Assembly: GCA_020636995.1 (NCBI GenBank)
Contig: JACJWU010000008.1
Coordinates: 26,352 to 90,351 of the forward strand
Source of the DNA: Actinomycetota bacterium
GTDB lineage: Bacteria; Actinomycetota; Actinomycetes; S36-B12; UBA10799
DNA length: 64,000 bases
Direction: 5' to 3'
The translations under genes and the position numbers were made by a program. Under the pieces are notes generated by a model. That model worked only from the letters and a program-made list of their open reading frames with translations, was not told the DNA's origin and did not search any database. Below, one piece after another: positions 14,753 to 23,438 of the stretch. Every line of letters begins with the position of its first letter. Positions within the stretch are counted from its first letter, which is position 1.

Positions 14753-16014
14753 TTCACCCGAAACTTCGCCTTGGCGGGTGACGGGTCCACGCCGGTGCCG
14801 AGTTTCGACCGCACCAGGAAGGTGTACTTGCCCTTCTTGAGCCGGTAGACCTTCGGTGAACTGCACTTGCGCCACTTCACCTTCGACGTCTTCTTCGGCT
14901 TCTTCGCGAGCTTGCACTCGAAGTTCGCTCCTGTGGTGCCTGTGAAGCGCACCTTGACCTTCGCCCGCGGCTTGCTGGTGCGCACCACCTTCTTCGGTGC
15001 CTTCGTGATGGTTGTGGTCAACGCCGGGTCCGGCGTGGGTGTGGGGGTTGGGGTTGGTGCGGGTGCCGGCTCCACCCCGGTGACCCGCCCGATCTTCTCG
15101 GTGAGGTCGAGAGTGACCCACAGGGTGTTGTTCGGGCCTGGCGCAAGGTGCCGCGGACCTGAGTTGGCCGGCATCGCCAACGTGCTGTAGTCCCCGTTCG
15201 GCGTCAGGCGTCCCAGGTTGTTCGTGGCGAACTGTGCGGCCCAGTAGGCGCCATCGGCCCCGAAAGCGACGCCGAACGGGTCCGTGCCCGGAACGAGCGT
15301 CTGTTGCTCGGCGACTGTCGCGGTCCTGCGCCCGATGTAGTAAGGGGCGACCCCCTGCTGGCTGTAGGCGACCTGGCCGTCCGGCCCCGCCGCGATGCCC
15401 TGCGATCCGCCCGCGATCGGGAAGACCTGACCGGTACCGTCCGTGGCCACCCGCACCACCTGGGCGACCCCGAAGTCGGCCAGCCAGAGGAAGCCGTCGG
15501 AACTCGTGGTGATCCAGCGGGCCCCGGAAAGGCCGGTTGCGCCGTAGGACGTGAAACCGGCGGGATTCGCCGGCGGGATCTTCACGACTTTGTCCGCCGA
15601 TCCGGTCCACAGGTTGCCGTCCGGCCCTGAGGTGATCGCGCGCGGATCGGTGATCGCCGCGATCGTGAACTTCTGGGCGTTCACGGGATCCGCGGGCGCG
15701 AACCGGGCGACGCCGTTGGTCTGTGTGACCCACAGATTCCCGTCGGGTCCGGCCGCGATCCCCACCGGATTGGTCATGTTCGCAGAGTTGTACTCCGTGA
15801 CCGTCCCGTCCGGGGCGATCCTGGCGACATCATTGGTTCCTGAGTCCAGGGTCACCCACATGTTGCCGTCGGGTCCGGAGGCGATCTGGTTGTTGGCACC
15901 CACTCCGCTGACCGGGAACTCGCCGTTCGCCACCGGATCCGCCGACGCCGGCGCCACCGCCAGGGGGACTGCGAGGGCTGAGACCGAAAGGAGGGTGATC
16001 ATGCGCAGAGCCAT
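14743..16014 (-). CDS. Secreted virginiamycin B lyase-like beta-propeller protein
   Basis: Extracellular protein of 423 residues. A signal peptide (MALRMITLLSVSALAVPLAV, cleavage after ASA) is followed by repeated blades with the motif GPDGNMWVT / GPDGNLWVT / SSDGFLWLA (residues about 40-330), as in Vgb/NHL-type propellers. A PTPTPTPT linker leads to a Lys/Cys-rich C-terminal module (ANFECKL...WRKCSSP...GKYTFLVRS), the Ig-like surface module often appended to actinobacterial secreted proteins. The Vgb fold does not imply antibiotic lyase activity; catalytic residues cannot be assigned here. ATG 16014 is chosen as the first start in front of the signal peptide. Confidence 0.75.
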   Translation of the reverse strand: MALRMITLLSVSALAVPLAVAPASADPVANGEFPVSGVGANNQIASGPDGNMWVTLDSGTNDVARIAPDGTVTEYNSANMTNPVGIAAGPDGNLWVTQTNGVARFAPADPVNAQKFTIAAITDPRAITSGPDGNLWTGSADKVVKIPPANPAGFTSYGATGLSGARWITTSSDGFLWLADFGVAQVVRVATDGTGQVFPIAGGSQGIAAGPDGQVAYSQQGVAPYYIGRRTATVAEQQTLVPGTDPFGVAFGADGAYWAAQFATNNLGRLTPNGDYSTLAMPANSGPRHLAPGPNNTLWVTLDLTEKIGRVTGVEPAPAPTPTPTPTPDPALTTTITKAPKKVVRTSKPRAKVKVRFTGTTGANFECKLAKKPKKTSKVKWRKCSSPKVYRLKKGKYTFLVRSKLGTGVDPSPAKAKFRVKRR

Positions 16015-16151
16015 GGGCGTAGTCAACCGTGCTGGTGATCGTTTGGGAACCCCCCGTTCGGACTTGCTGTGCGCCACGCCCGCGCCAATCATCCCCGGCA
16101 TGTCCGGGGCGGAACGTACGATGAAGACCCAGCAGGTGGAAGAGGTTCCCG

Positions 16152-18047
16152 GTGTCAGTTGCGGTTGTGCCCAGGCACGCGACCGATGTCCGTCCGCCCG
16201 CGCCCGGCATGGGGTACATCCCGGGACTCGACGGGATCCGGGCGATCGCCGTGTTGGCGGTACTGCTCTACCACTCAGGGGTGGTTGCCGTTCCCGGCGG
16301 CTTCCTCGGTGTCGATGTCTTCTTCGTGCTGTCCGGGTTCCTCATCAGCAGCCTGCTGCTGCAGGAGATCGAGCGCACCTCGGCGGTCTCCTTCGGCCAG
16401 TTCTACCTGCGCCGGGCCAGACGCCTGCTGCCGGCCTTGCTGGCGACGCTGGCGCTGTCGAGCGTGCTCGTCCTGATCTTCGCGCGCGACGCGGCGGCGC
16501 AGTTCCGGCACGACGCGATCGCCTCGCTGTTCTACGTCACGAACTGGTGGTACGTCCTTCAGGACCTGTCCTACTTCGAAGCCATGGGCCGGCCCCCGAT
16601 GCTGCAACACCTGTGGTCGCTGGCGGTGGAGGAGCAGTTCTACCTGCTGTGGCCGTTGGCGCTGGTCTTCCTGTACCGCTGGCGGGGCCGACCGGGTGTG
16701 GGACGCGTCGCTCTGACCGTGGCGCTGGTCAGCACCCTGTTGATGGCGATCGGGTCGTTCGTGTGGAACCTCCCCGCGGCCGGGGACGCCAGTCGTCTCT
16801 ACTTCGGGACGGACACCCATTGCATGGGCCTGCTGCTGGGGGCGGCGCTGGCGACGGTGTGGCGGCCGGGTGCCCTGCCCCGGGACGTCGCACTGCCGGC
16901 CAAGGCTGTCCTGTGGGCCGCGGCCGCAGCTGCCGTGTTCGCACTCTTCGCGATCTTCCACAACGTCGGTGAGACCAGCGCATGGCTCTACCGCGGCGGC
17001 TTCCTGGTGGTCAGCGCGGTCACCGCGGTCATCATCGCCCTGGCCACCCACCCCGCGATCGGTTTCGGGAAGTTGCTCGCGGTGCAACCCATGCGCTACA
17101 TCGGCGAGCGGTCGTACGGCCTGTACCTGTACCACTGGCCGATCTTCGTCGTGACCCGTCCGGGCATCGATCTTCCGTTTGACGGCCTGCCCGCCTGGAT
17201 CCTGCGAATGGGGCTGACCTTCGGGGTCGCGGAGGTGTCGTACCGGTATCTGGAGATGCCGATCCGGCGTGGGGCCTTGGGCGCGACCTGGAACCGGTGG
17301 CGCGACGCCGGGGTGGGACACGCAGTGGCACGCGGCGCCGGGGTGCTGGCGGCCGCTGGTGCGGCGATCTTCATGACAGGTGCCGCCCTGGCCGCGATCC
17401 CGGCACCGAACGCCAACGACTACCTGGGTGGACTGACCGAGACCGGGCAGGACCTGCAGGCCGAGGCCGCTGCCAAGAAGGACGAGAAGAAGGAGGAGCC
17501 CGAGGCCGCCCAAACACCACCGGCGGTGGGCGCCGACCTGAGCAAGCAGCCCATGACCTCTATCGGTGATTCAGTGATGCTGGGGGCCAGTGGTGCTCTG
17601 GAGAAGGCCTTCGACACCACCGTGGACGCGGCCGTGTCGCGGCAGTTCCCGCAGATCATCGAGCGCATCAACGCCCGCAAGGCCGCCGGTCAGCTGGAGG
17701 ACGTGGTGGTCATCCACGCCGGCACCAACGGCACGGCGTACTGGGACATGCTCAAGAACACCCTGGACGGCCTGCGCGACCGGCAGGTGGTGCTGGTCAC
17801 GGTGCACACGCCGAACTCCTGGATGGACGACTCCAACCGGAACATCCGCGGGATGCTCAACCAGTTCGACAACGTCCGCATCGCTGACTGGGAGGCTGCC
17901 TCGGAAGGTCATCGGGAGTATTTCGTGTACGACGGCACGCACCTCACGACCGAGGGCATCAAGGCCTACGTGCAGACGATCCGCGATGCGCTCAAGGGCG
18001 ATGGCTCGGCGCCGGAGCCATCCGGGCAGTCCGCCCCGCCAGCCTGA
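16152..18047 (+). CDS. OatA-like acyltransferase: membrane acyltransferase-3 domain fused to SGNH domain
   Basis: Integral membrane O-acetyltransferase-like protein of 631 residues. Residues about 20-370 form the ten-helix acyltransferase-3 domain, with GLDGIRAIAVLAVLLYHSG (catalytic-region His), FFVLSGFLISSLLL and HLWSLAVEEQFYLLWPL. A charged linker (AAAKKDEKKEEPEA) precedes an extracytoplasmic SGNH esterase domain with the nucleophile block SIGDSVMLGA (near residue 473), HAGTNGT, and the Asp-His pair in YDGTHLT (near residue 594). This architecture modifies cell-wall or surface polysaccharide (OatA in peptidoglycan); the acceptor here is unknown. Start GTG 16152. Followed 18 bp later by the FtsX-type permease. 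Confidence 0.85.
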   Translation: MSVAVVPRHATDVRPPAPGMGYIPGLDGIRAIAVLAVLLYHSGVVAVPGGFLGVDVFFVLSGFLISSLLLQEIERTSAVSFGQFYLRRARRLLPALLATLALSSVLVLIFARDAAAQFRHDAIASLFYVTNWWYVLQDLSYFEAMGRPPMLQHLWSLAVEEQFYLLWPLALVFLYRWRGRPGVGRVALTVALVSTLLMAIGSFVWNLPAAGDASRLYFGTDTHCMGLLLGAALATVWRPGALPRDVALPAKAVLWAAAAAAVFALFAIFHNVGETSAWLYRGGFLVVSAVTAVIIALATHPAIGFGKLLAVQPMRYIGERSYGLYLYHWPIFVVTRPGIDLPFDGLPAWILRMGLTFGVAEVSYRYLEMPIRRGALGATWNRWRDAGVGHAVARGAGVLAAAGAAIFMTGAALAAIPAPNANDYLGGLTETGQDLQAEAAAKKDEKKEEPEAAQTPPAVGADLSKQPMTSIGDSVMLGASGALEKAFDTTVDAAVSRQFPQIIERINARKAAGQLEDVVVIHAGTNGTAYWDMLKNTLDGLRDRQVVLVTVHTPNSWMDDSNRNIRGMLNQFDNVRIADWEAASEGHREYFVYDGTHLTTEGIKAYVQTIRDALKGDGSAPEPSGQSAPPA

Positions 18048-18065
18048 TAGTTAGGCTCGTAGGCG

Positions 18066-20603
18066 ATGGTCAAGATCGCGCTGCGCAGCCTGGGTGCGCA
18101 CAAACTCCGCCTGCTGCTCACCGCGGCCGCGGTGTTTCTGGGCGTCGCCTTCGTCACGGGCATGCTCATGCTGACCAACGCACTGGACCGGACGTTCACC
18201 GACATTTTCGAGAGCTCGGCCCAAGACGTGCTGGTCAGCCGAACCGCGGCCGTGACCGAGGACATCACCCAGAGCACCGGCGACGACCAGGTGCAGCCCG
18301 TCAGCCAGAAGACCGTCGAACAGATCCGCGCGGTCGACGGTGTTGAGGCCGCAGATGGCGCGATCTTCCAGAACGGCGCCTATCTGCTGGACGCCGAGGG
18401 CGAGGTCGTGGGTGGCAATGGCCCGCCGTCGGCCGGGGTCAACTGGCAGCCCGATCCCGCGCTGGCGGTCGCGAACATCACGCAAGGTCGTGCGCCGGAG
18501 GCGGACAACGAGATCGTGGTCGACGAGATCACCTTCCCCAAGCTCGATATCCCCCTCGACCAGACCGTGACCATGGTGGTTCCGAGTGGCCGGATCAAGG
18601 TCACCCTGGTCGGGGTCTTCCGATACGGGGAGACCGGTGGGCTGGCCGGTGCCACCATCACCGCCTTCACGCCGCAGCGGGCCCAGGAACTGTTCACAGC
18701 ACCCGGTGAGTGGCAGGCGGTGGAGGTCGCCGCCGCCGACGGCTTCAGCGACCAGCAGGTCGCCGACAACATCGCTGCGGAACTCGGGGACGGGTGGACC
18801 GTCAAGACCCGCGAGCAGCAGGTCGAGGAGGCCTCGGCGGCACTGCAGCAGGGTCTCGGGTTCGTCACGTACGCCCTCTTGGGATTCTCCGGGATCTCGC
18901 TGTTCGTCGCGGCGTTCCTGATCTACAACACCTTCGCGATGCTGGTGGCTCAGCGTGGCAAGGAGATGGCCCTGCTGCGCGCCGTGGGCGCCTCCCGCCG
19001 GCAGGTCCTCACGTCGGTGCTCCTCGAAGCCTTCGTGTTGGCGCTCGTCGCCGCCGCCATCGGGGTCGGACTCGGATACCTGCTGGCGCGGCTGCTGACC
19101 GCGGGACTTCAACAGGTGGGGCTTTCGCTGACCTCCGGGGTCGAACTGACCCCGCAGGCCGTGGTCACAGCCGTGGTGCTCGCGATCGTTGTGACGGTGT
19201 TGTCCGCGCTGCTGCCGGCGTTGCGGGCCGCTCACACCCCGCCGGTGGCCGCTCTGCGGGAGGCGACCACACCCGTGGAGCGACCAGGAAAGGTCCGCAG
19301 CATCATCGGCGGCCTGCTGGCGGTCGCAGCCCTGGTCGGGCTGGGGACCTCGTTCGGCGACGATCCCAGCGTCAGTCTGGTGGCTCTGTCCGCGCTGGTG
19401 CTGCTGATCGCAACTGTTCTGCTCGCGCCGCTGATCGCCAAAGGTGCAGCACGTGCCTCCGGTGGTCTGATGCGCGTGGGCGGGGTCTCGGGGCAGTTGG
19501 CCGGGCGCAACGCCGAGCGCGGCCCACGGCGGGTGGCGGCCACGGCCTCGGCGCTGCTCATCGGGCTGGCGCTGGTCACGACGGTGGCCGTGGTGGTGGC
19601 CAGCGCGCGCGAATCCATCAATCAACTCATCGATCGCGCTTTCGGTGCCGACTACATCGTCTCCACGCAGACCGGCAATCCGTTCAGTCAGGGCATCGCG
19701 ACCAAACTGCGGGATGTCTCCGGCGTCGAGTACGTGCTGTCCCAGTCGCTCGGCCCGGCGCGGGTGGACGGTGAGGATCAGTTGATCACGGCGATCGGTG
19801 GCGGACCGGTCAGTGCGGTGTTCGAACTCGACGTGACGGCCGGCGAGGTGGGAGAACTCACCCAGGGTACGGCCATCGTCGATGAGGAATGGGCGGCCGA
19901 CGCAGACGTCGGTGTCGGGGACCGGGTCACGGCATTGTTCCCCTCCGGCCAGAGCCGGGCCTTCACGATCACTGGTGTCTTCGTGCCCCCGGAGGCGGGC
20001 CTGCTCAGCGGCGTCATCATTCCCAAGGAGGACTACCGCTCGGTCGGTGGTGCGGCGCAGGACACCCTGCTGTACATCGCCCTCGCGCCCGACGCCGACC
20101 CCGCGACCGTGCTGCCCGACATCGAGGCGGTGACGGACGAGAACCCATTGCTGCAGGTGCTGGACCAGACCCAGATCAAGGAGCAGAACTCCCAGCAGAT
20201 CGACAACCTGCTCTACCTGATCTACGGCATGCTCGGCCTGTCCATCATCATCGCCGCGTTGGGGGTGGTGAACACGATGGCGCTGTCGGTGCTGGAACGC
20301 ACCCGGGAGATCGGTCTGCTGCGGGCGGTGGGTGCATCCCGCCGGCAGGTTCGCCGGATGATCCGGTGGGAGGCGGTGCTGGTGGCCTTCACCGGCGCGT
20401 TGGTCGGTGTGTTGATCGGGTTGATCGCCGGAGTCGCGTTGCGGCAGGCGCTGTCCGGGGATGGGATCGACGTGCTGGTCATCCCGATCGTCACGGTGCT
20501 GGTGATCCTCAGCCTGGCGATCGTGCTGGGTATCCTGGCCGCTGCTCTGCCGGCGCGGCGGGCAGCACGGTTGGACATCCTCGAAGCCATCGCCACGGAG
20601 TGA
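18066..20603 (+). CDS. MacB/FtsX-type ABC transporter permease (no ATPase partner nearby)
   Basis: Membrane permease of 845 residues of the type with two FtsX halves. TM1 at about 15-37 precedes an extracytoplasmic MacB-type periplasmic core domain. The first FtsX bundle spans about 265-390, central helices 405-465, a second core domain 480-700, and the second FtsX bundle 711-845. Both halves contain the same cytoplasmic coupling motif LLRAVGASRRQV, a sign of internal duplication. Such permeases move lipids, lipoproteins or peptides with a LolD-like ATPase, but no ATPase gene is adjacent. The close upstream OatA-like gene suggests a cell-envelope job. Start ATG 18066. Confidence 0.82.
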   Translation: MVKIALRSLGAHKLRLLLTAAAVFLGVAFVTGMLMLTNALDRTFTDIFESSAQDVLVSRTAAVTEDITQSTGDDQVQPVSQKTVEQIRAVDGVEAADGAIFQNGAYLLDAEGEVVGGNGPPSAGVNWQPDPALAVANITQGRAPEADNEIVVDEITFPKLDIPLDQTVTMVVPSGRIKVTLVGVFRYGETGGLAGATITAFTPQRAQELFTAPGEWQAVEVAAADGFSDQQVADNIAAELGDGWTVKTREQQVEEASAALQQGLGFVTYALLGFSGISLFVAAFLIYNTFAMLVAQRGKEMALLRAVGASRRQVLTSVLLEAFVLALVAAAIGVGLGYLLARLLTAGLQQVGLSLTSGVELTPQAVVTAVVLAIVVTVLSALLPALRAAHTPPVAALREATTPVERPGKVRSIIGGLLAVAALVGLGTSFGDDPSVSLVALSALVLLIATVLLAPLIAKGAARASGGLMRVGGVSGQLAGRNAERGPRRVAATASALLIGLALVTTVAVVVASARESINQLIDRAFGADYIVSTQTGNPFSQGIATKLRDVSGVEYVLSQSLGPARVDGEDQLITAIGGGPVSAVFELDVTAGEVGELTQGTAIVDEEWAADADVGVGDRVTALFPSGQSRAFTITGVFVPPEAGLLSGVIIPKEDYRSVGGAAQDTLLYIALAPDADPATVLPDIEAVTDENPLLQVLDQTQIKEQNSQQIDNLLYLIYGMLGLSIIIAALGVVNTMALSVLERTREIGLLRAVGASRRQVRRMIRWEAVLVAFTGALVGVLIGLIAGVALRQALSGDGIDVLVIPIVTVLVILSLAIVLGILAAALPARRAARLDILEAIATE

Positions 20604-20652
20604 GGGCGAGGTGGGCTGGAACGGATTCCGCTCACCCAGTACCGTCGGCATC

Positions 20653-20832
20653 ATGAAGCGCTCCCAGTTGGCTCTGGTCGCAGCGATCATCTTCGCGATC
20701 GTCTGCTTGGTCAACCTGTACGTGGGTCTCACCAGTGGGTGGTCGGGCTGGACCATCGCCGCTTTCGTGCTGTGCGGGCTCGCGGCAGTCGCCAACTTCT
20801 GGTCCTACACGAAGTTGCGGGATCAGGCCTAG
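20653..20832 (+). CDS. Small two-helix membrane protein of unknown function
   Basis: Predicted 59-residue membrane protein: MKRSQLALVAAIIFAIVCL forms helix 1, WTIAAFVLCGLAAVANFWSY helix 2, ending in a charged tail. No family recognised. ATG 20653 is chosen because it gives a positive-inside N-terminus; the frame also opens upstream at 20611. It lies 50 bp after the permease and converges on the glutamine synthetase-like gene. Confidence 0.5.
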   Translation: MKRSQLALVAAIIFAIVCLVNLYVGLTSGWSGWTIAAFVLCGLAAVANFWSYTKLRDQA

Positions 20833-20852
20833 AACTTCCGGGGGTTGGGGGA

Positions 20853-22124
20853 TCAGATGCGGTCCGCCACCAGGTCGACCAGCGTCTGGAAGTCTTCGCC
20901 CAGCAAGTGGTCGTGTTCAGCCTGTCGCACGGCGCTGTAGGAGACATGCAGGTCACCCATCGCCTCGGCGAACACCGGCGACGACCGGAACCTGGCAAGA
21001 ACCTCCGCGGGGTCGCTCGGCATCGCGTTGATGCCGAGTTCGGCGCGTTCGCTGTCGCTCAACAGGCCGGGATCCCCGACCAAGGGCGGCGGGAGTTCAG
21101 CGCCTGTCGCCACGCCGTCCAGTCCCGCAGCGAGCAGGCATCCCAACATCACGTACGGGTTCGCCGTCGCGTCACCCGCCTTGTACTCCACGTCCCGCGG
21201 CGGGCCGGCGTCGGTCGCAACCACCCGCAGCGGAGCCTCCTTGTTGTCGTTGCCCCAACCCTGGTAGGCCCCCGCCCAGTAGTGGGGCCGGAAGCGGCGC
21301 AGGGAGAGCAGCGATGGGGCGGTGGCTGCCAGTAGTGCAGGCAAATGGTCGAGCACCCCCGCGATGAACGGCGCACCGTACTGCCCGAAGCCGTCGTCCG
21401 GGTCACCGGTGAACGATAGGTGCACGTGCATCCCAGCGCCGACCCCGTCCGGCGCGTTCATCGGCAGGAAGCTCACGGTCATGCCGTGCCGGGCGGCAAC
21501 GGCACGGACGGTCTGACGCGTCGCGATGATGGCGTCAGCGGCGCCCACAACCGGCAGGTGCTGCAACGAGATCTCCCACTGCCCTGGCCCGGACTCGGGG
21601 TGACACTGCGCCACCCCTACGTCCTGATCTCGCAGGGCCCGCAACACGCTCCGCATCACGTCGGCGTCGAGATCGAAGGCCGCGTCCTGCGCGAACGCGG
21701 CGTTGTCGATGGGGACCCCGTCGCGCAGCAGTGAGAACTCCATCTCCGTGCCTACCCTGATGTCCATGCCGGCGTCCCGGGCCCGGTCGTCCATACGGCG
21801 CAGGAACGTCCGGGGGCAGTGAGCCCACGGATGATCGCCGTCGACGATGTCGCACGCGACCACGGCCTGGCCATCGGAGATCTCACGCAGCGTCGTCCAG
21901 TCCGGGGCGAGGGTGACATCGTGCTCGGGCAGCAGTCCGGTGGCGAAGACCACGGCATCGGCATATACGGGAAGTGCGAACTGCGCCTGGGAGATCCGCA
22001 CCGCCCGGTCGAGCGTCGACCATGGGGGTGTCGACCCGACCATCGGCACGGACTTGGAACGGATCACGTTCGCGTTGTCCACCCATAAGAACCGCAGAAG
22101 GTCCACGTCCTCGAGGTCCACCAT
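20853..22124 (-). CDS. Glutamine synthetase-family ligase (not GlnA-I; possible gamma-glutamyl ligase)
   Basis: Glutamine synthetase fold, 423 residues. Visible motifs are MEFSLL (metal Glu), GAGMHVHLSF (the GxGxHxH metal/ATP loop), the region RFRPHYWAGAYQGWGNDNKEAPLRV in place of the usual NRxxxIR block, and EYKAGDATANPYVML corresponding to the ExRxxD..aNPY segment. These changes place it among GlnA3/GlnA4/PuuA-like proteins rather than housekeeping GlnA; such relatives ligate glutamate to polyamines or amines. Substrate unknown. Start ATG 22124; an in-frame TTG two codons upstream is less likely. No polyamine genes are adjacent. Confidence 0.78.
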   Translation of the reverse strand: MVDLEDVDLLRFLWVDNANVIRSKSVPMVGSTPPWSTLDRAVRISQAQFALPVYADAVVFATGLLPEHDVTLAPDWTTLREISDGQAVVACDIVDGDHPWAHCPRTFLRRMDDRARDAGMDIRVGTEMEFSLLRDGVPIDNAAFAQDAAFDLDADVMRSVLRALRDQDVGVAQCHPESGPGQWEISLQHLPVVGAADAIIATRQTVRAVAARHGMTVSFLPMNAPDGVGAGMHVHLSFTGDPDDGFGQYGAPFIAGVLDHLPALLAATAPSLLSLRRFRPHYWAGAYQGWGNDNKEAPLRVVATDAGPPRDVEYKAGDATANPYVMLGCLLAAGLDGVATGAELPPPLVGDPGLLSDSERAELGINAMPSDPAEVLARFRSSPVFAEAMGDLHVSYSAVRQAEHDHLLGEDFQTLVDLVADRI

Positions 22125-22189
22125 GCCCAAATGCTAGCGGCGGGCGTTGCGGGTTCAGGCGCGTTGTGAGCCCGCCCACCGGTGGCGGT

Positions 22190-22678
22190 TCAGCTTCTGC
22201 TGGTGGTTTCTTCCTTGGCTTCCTCGGGCAGTGTGATCGAACAGGTCATCTCCCCGCGCAGCCGCACCATCAGGGCCCAGGTCAGCACACCCAAGCCTGC
22301 GACGGCGAGGTACGGCTGGATCGGCGCGAAGAACTGCATCGCTCCCGAGGCGCCCAGGGCGATGAGTACGAGTTTGTTGCAGACGGGGCAACCGATCGCG
22401 AAGTACGACAGCAGTGCGCCGACCGTCCCCTTCTTGTCCAGGCCCTCCTCGCGTCCGGTCGCGACGTACGTCGCGGTGAGCAGTCCCGTGAGCGCCGAGG
22501 TCGCGATCAGCACCTCCATCGCCCAATCGGTGGGGGCGACGCTGCGACCGAAGACCGGGTTCGGGATCACCGCAGTACTGAGTCCGAGGAGCAGGAACGT
22601 GGCCACCGCAGTTCCAGCGGCCACCAGCCAGCGGCGTGCGGTCCACGAGGCGAAGGCTGTCAGAGGACAGGTCGGCAT
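22190..22678 (-). CDS. Membrane protein with CPxC motif, probably redox or metal related
   Basis: Predicted 162-residue protein with four or five membrane helices (RWLVAAGTAVATFLLLGL; MEVLIATSALTGLLTATYVA; the helix containing IGCPVCNKLVLIALG; PYLAVAGLGVLTWALMV). The CPVC motif inside a helix suggests disulfide chemistry or metal binding, and recalls actinobacterial conserved membrane proteins of unknown function. Its start lies seven bases past a TATACT -10 box, so the mRNA is probably leaderless. The CsoR/CstR-like palindrome 22688-22704 overlaps this promoter, which would tie expression to copper or reactive sulfur. No family name can be given with confidence. Confidence 0.65.
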   Translation of the reverse strand: MPTCPLTAFASWTARRWLVAAGTAVATFLLLGLSTAVIPNPVFGRSVAPTDWAMEVLIATSALTGLLTATYVATGREEGLDKKGTVGALLSYFAIGCPVCNKLVLIALGASGAMQFFAPIQPYLAVAGLGVLTWALMVRLRGEMTCSITLPEEAKEETTSRS

Positions 22679-22684
22679 GGGTCG

Positions 22685-22704
22685 AGTATACCCCTAGTGG
22701 GTAT
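22685..22704 (-). promoter_or_regulatory. TATACT promoter overlapped by a CsoR/CstR-like operator
   Basis: ATACCCCTAGTGGGTAT (22688-22704) has perfect 6-bp arms ATACCC/GGGTAT, the pattern of CsoR-family (copper, formaldehyde or persulfide sensing) operators. On the minus strand it runs into TATACT (22690-22685), a near-consensus -10 box. The ATG of the CPxC gene begins 6 bases after that box. The palindrome also covers the stop codon of the upstream SWEET-like gene. No clear -35 is seen. Confidence 0.6.
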
Positions 22705-23341
22705 CTGCGCGGGTCGTTCGACGGCTGCCTTCCACCGCGAGGAGGCTGCCGGTCACGAACACTGCGACCACATTGGTGAGGATGATCGGTACGTCCGGAC
22801 GGAAGATGCCGTACGAGAGCCAGAGCAACTGTCCTGTGAGCAGGAGGCCGAGCGTGGCGAGCGAGACCTCGGACGGCAGTCCGGCGCGCCGACGGCTCAG
22901 CGACTCGACCAGTTGCGGCACGGTGGTCAGCAATCCGCACGTGACCCCGATACTGGCGGACACCCCGGCCGGCAGCTGCAGCAGGAGGGCCACGATCGCC
23001 GCGGCCACCAGTGCGGGGACTGCGATCGCCGCCGGCCAGGGCCATGCCCGCTGCCTGACCAGCAGGAGCATGACGACCGGCAGCGTCGTGCTCAGGAACG
23101 GGATGTTTCCGACGATGATGCCCGGGGCCTGCACGAGCAGTCCGTACGCGAACCAACTGGCACCGGACAGCGCGAAGATCATCCAGGTCAGCAGGCTCAC
23201 TCCCGCTGCGCTGCGGTCGCGCAGGATGCGGGCGATCTGCGGCAACGACATCGACGTCATCAGCACCGAACCCGCGTACGCGAGCCACTCGACGTTCACC
23301 GCCCTCACGATACTGATGGGGCGAGGCCCGGTCCCGCTCAT
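22694..23341 (-). CDS. PQ-loop / SWEET-like membrane protein with two PQ repeats
   Basis: Membrane protein of 215 residues with seven predicted helices in 3+1+3 layout. The first triple helix bundle has SLPQIARILRDRSAAGVSLL, the second TTVPQLVESLSRRRAGLPSE; each holds the Pro-Gln pair of the PQ-loop family, with a following W-x-x-Y-G helix end (ASWFAYGLL; LLWLSYGIF). Bacterial SemiSWEETs normally have one such bundle and dimerise, so this is a fused, SWEET-like form. Sugar transport is the default guess, but PQ-loop proteins also carry amino acids. Start ATG 23341 lies in the first copy of a 50-bp tandem duplication. Confidence 0.7.
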   Translation of the reverse strand: MSGTGPRPISIVRAVNVEWLAYAGSVLMTSMSLPQIARILRDRSAAGVSLLTWMIFALSGASWFAYGLLVQAPGIIVGNIPFLSTTLPVVMLLLVRQRAWPWPAAIAVPALVAAAIVALLLQLPAGVSASIGVTCGLLTTVPQLVESLSRRRAGLPSEVSLATLGLLLTGQLLWLSYGIFRPDVPIILTNVVAVFVTGSLLAVEGSRRTTRADTH

Positions 23342-23428
23342 GCGTGTCCATGCCGGCCAGCCACGGCCCGCGGCATTGCCCGGTCCCGCTCATGCGTGCC
23401 CATGCCGCCAGCGCGGCCCGCGGCATTG
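23327..23428. repeat. Direct tandem duplication of about 50 bp
   Basis: Copy 1 (23327-23378, 52 bp) and copy 2 (23379-23428, 50 bp) abut and are about 90 percent identical, differing by one 2-bp gap and a few substitutions. Each contains the minus-strand start ATGAGCGGGACCGGG of the SWEET-like gene. The second ATG is out of frame because the offset is 52 bp. A recent local slippage duplication is the simplest explanation. Confidence 0.75.
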
Positions 23429-23438
23429 CCCGGTTGTT

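Noticed and set aside
16001..16060. Very strong Shine-Dalgarno (AAAGGAGGGTGATC) followed by ATG on the plus strand
   Set aside because: The sequence is the complement of the signal-peptide codons M-I-T-L-L-S of the beta-propeller gene; the plus-strand frame has no protein-like content and runs out of frame with the acyltransferase.
18051..20795. Open frame of over 900 codons antisense to the FtsX-type permease
   Set aside because: High-GC DNA gives long antisense frames; the translation is Gln/His/Arg-rich with no domain, and the sense strand is clearly coding.
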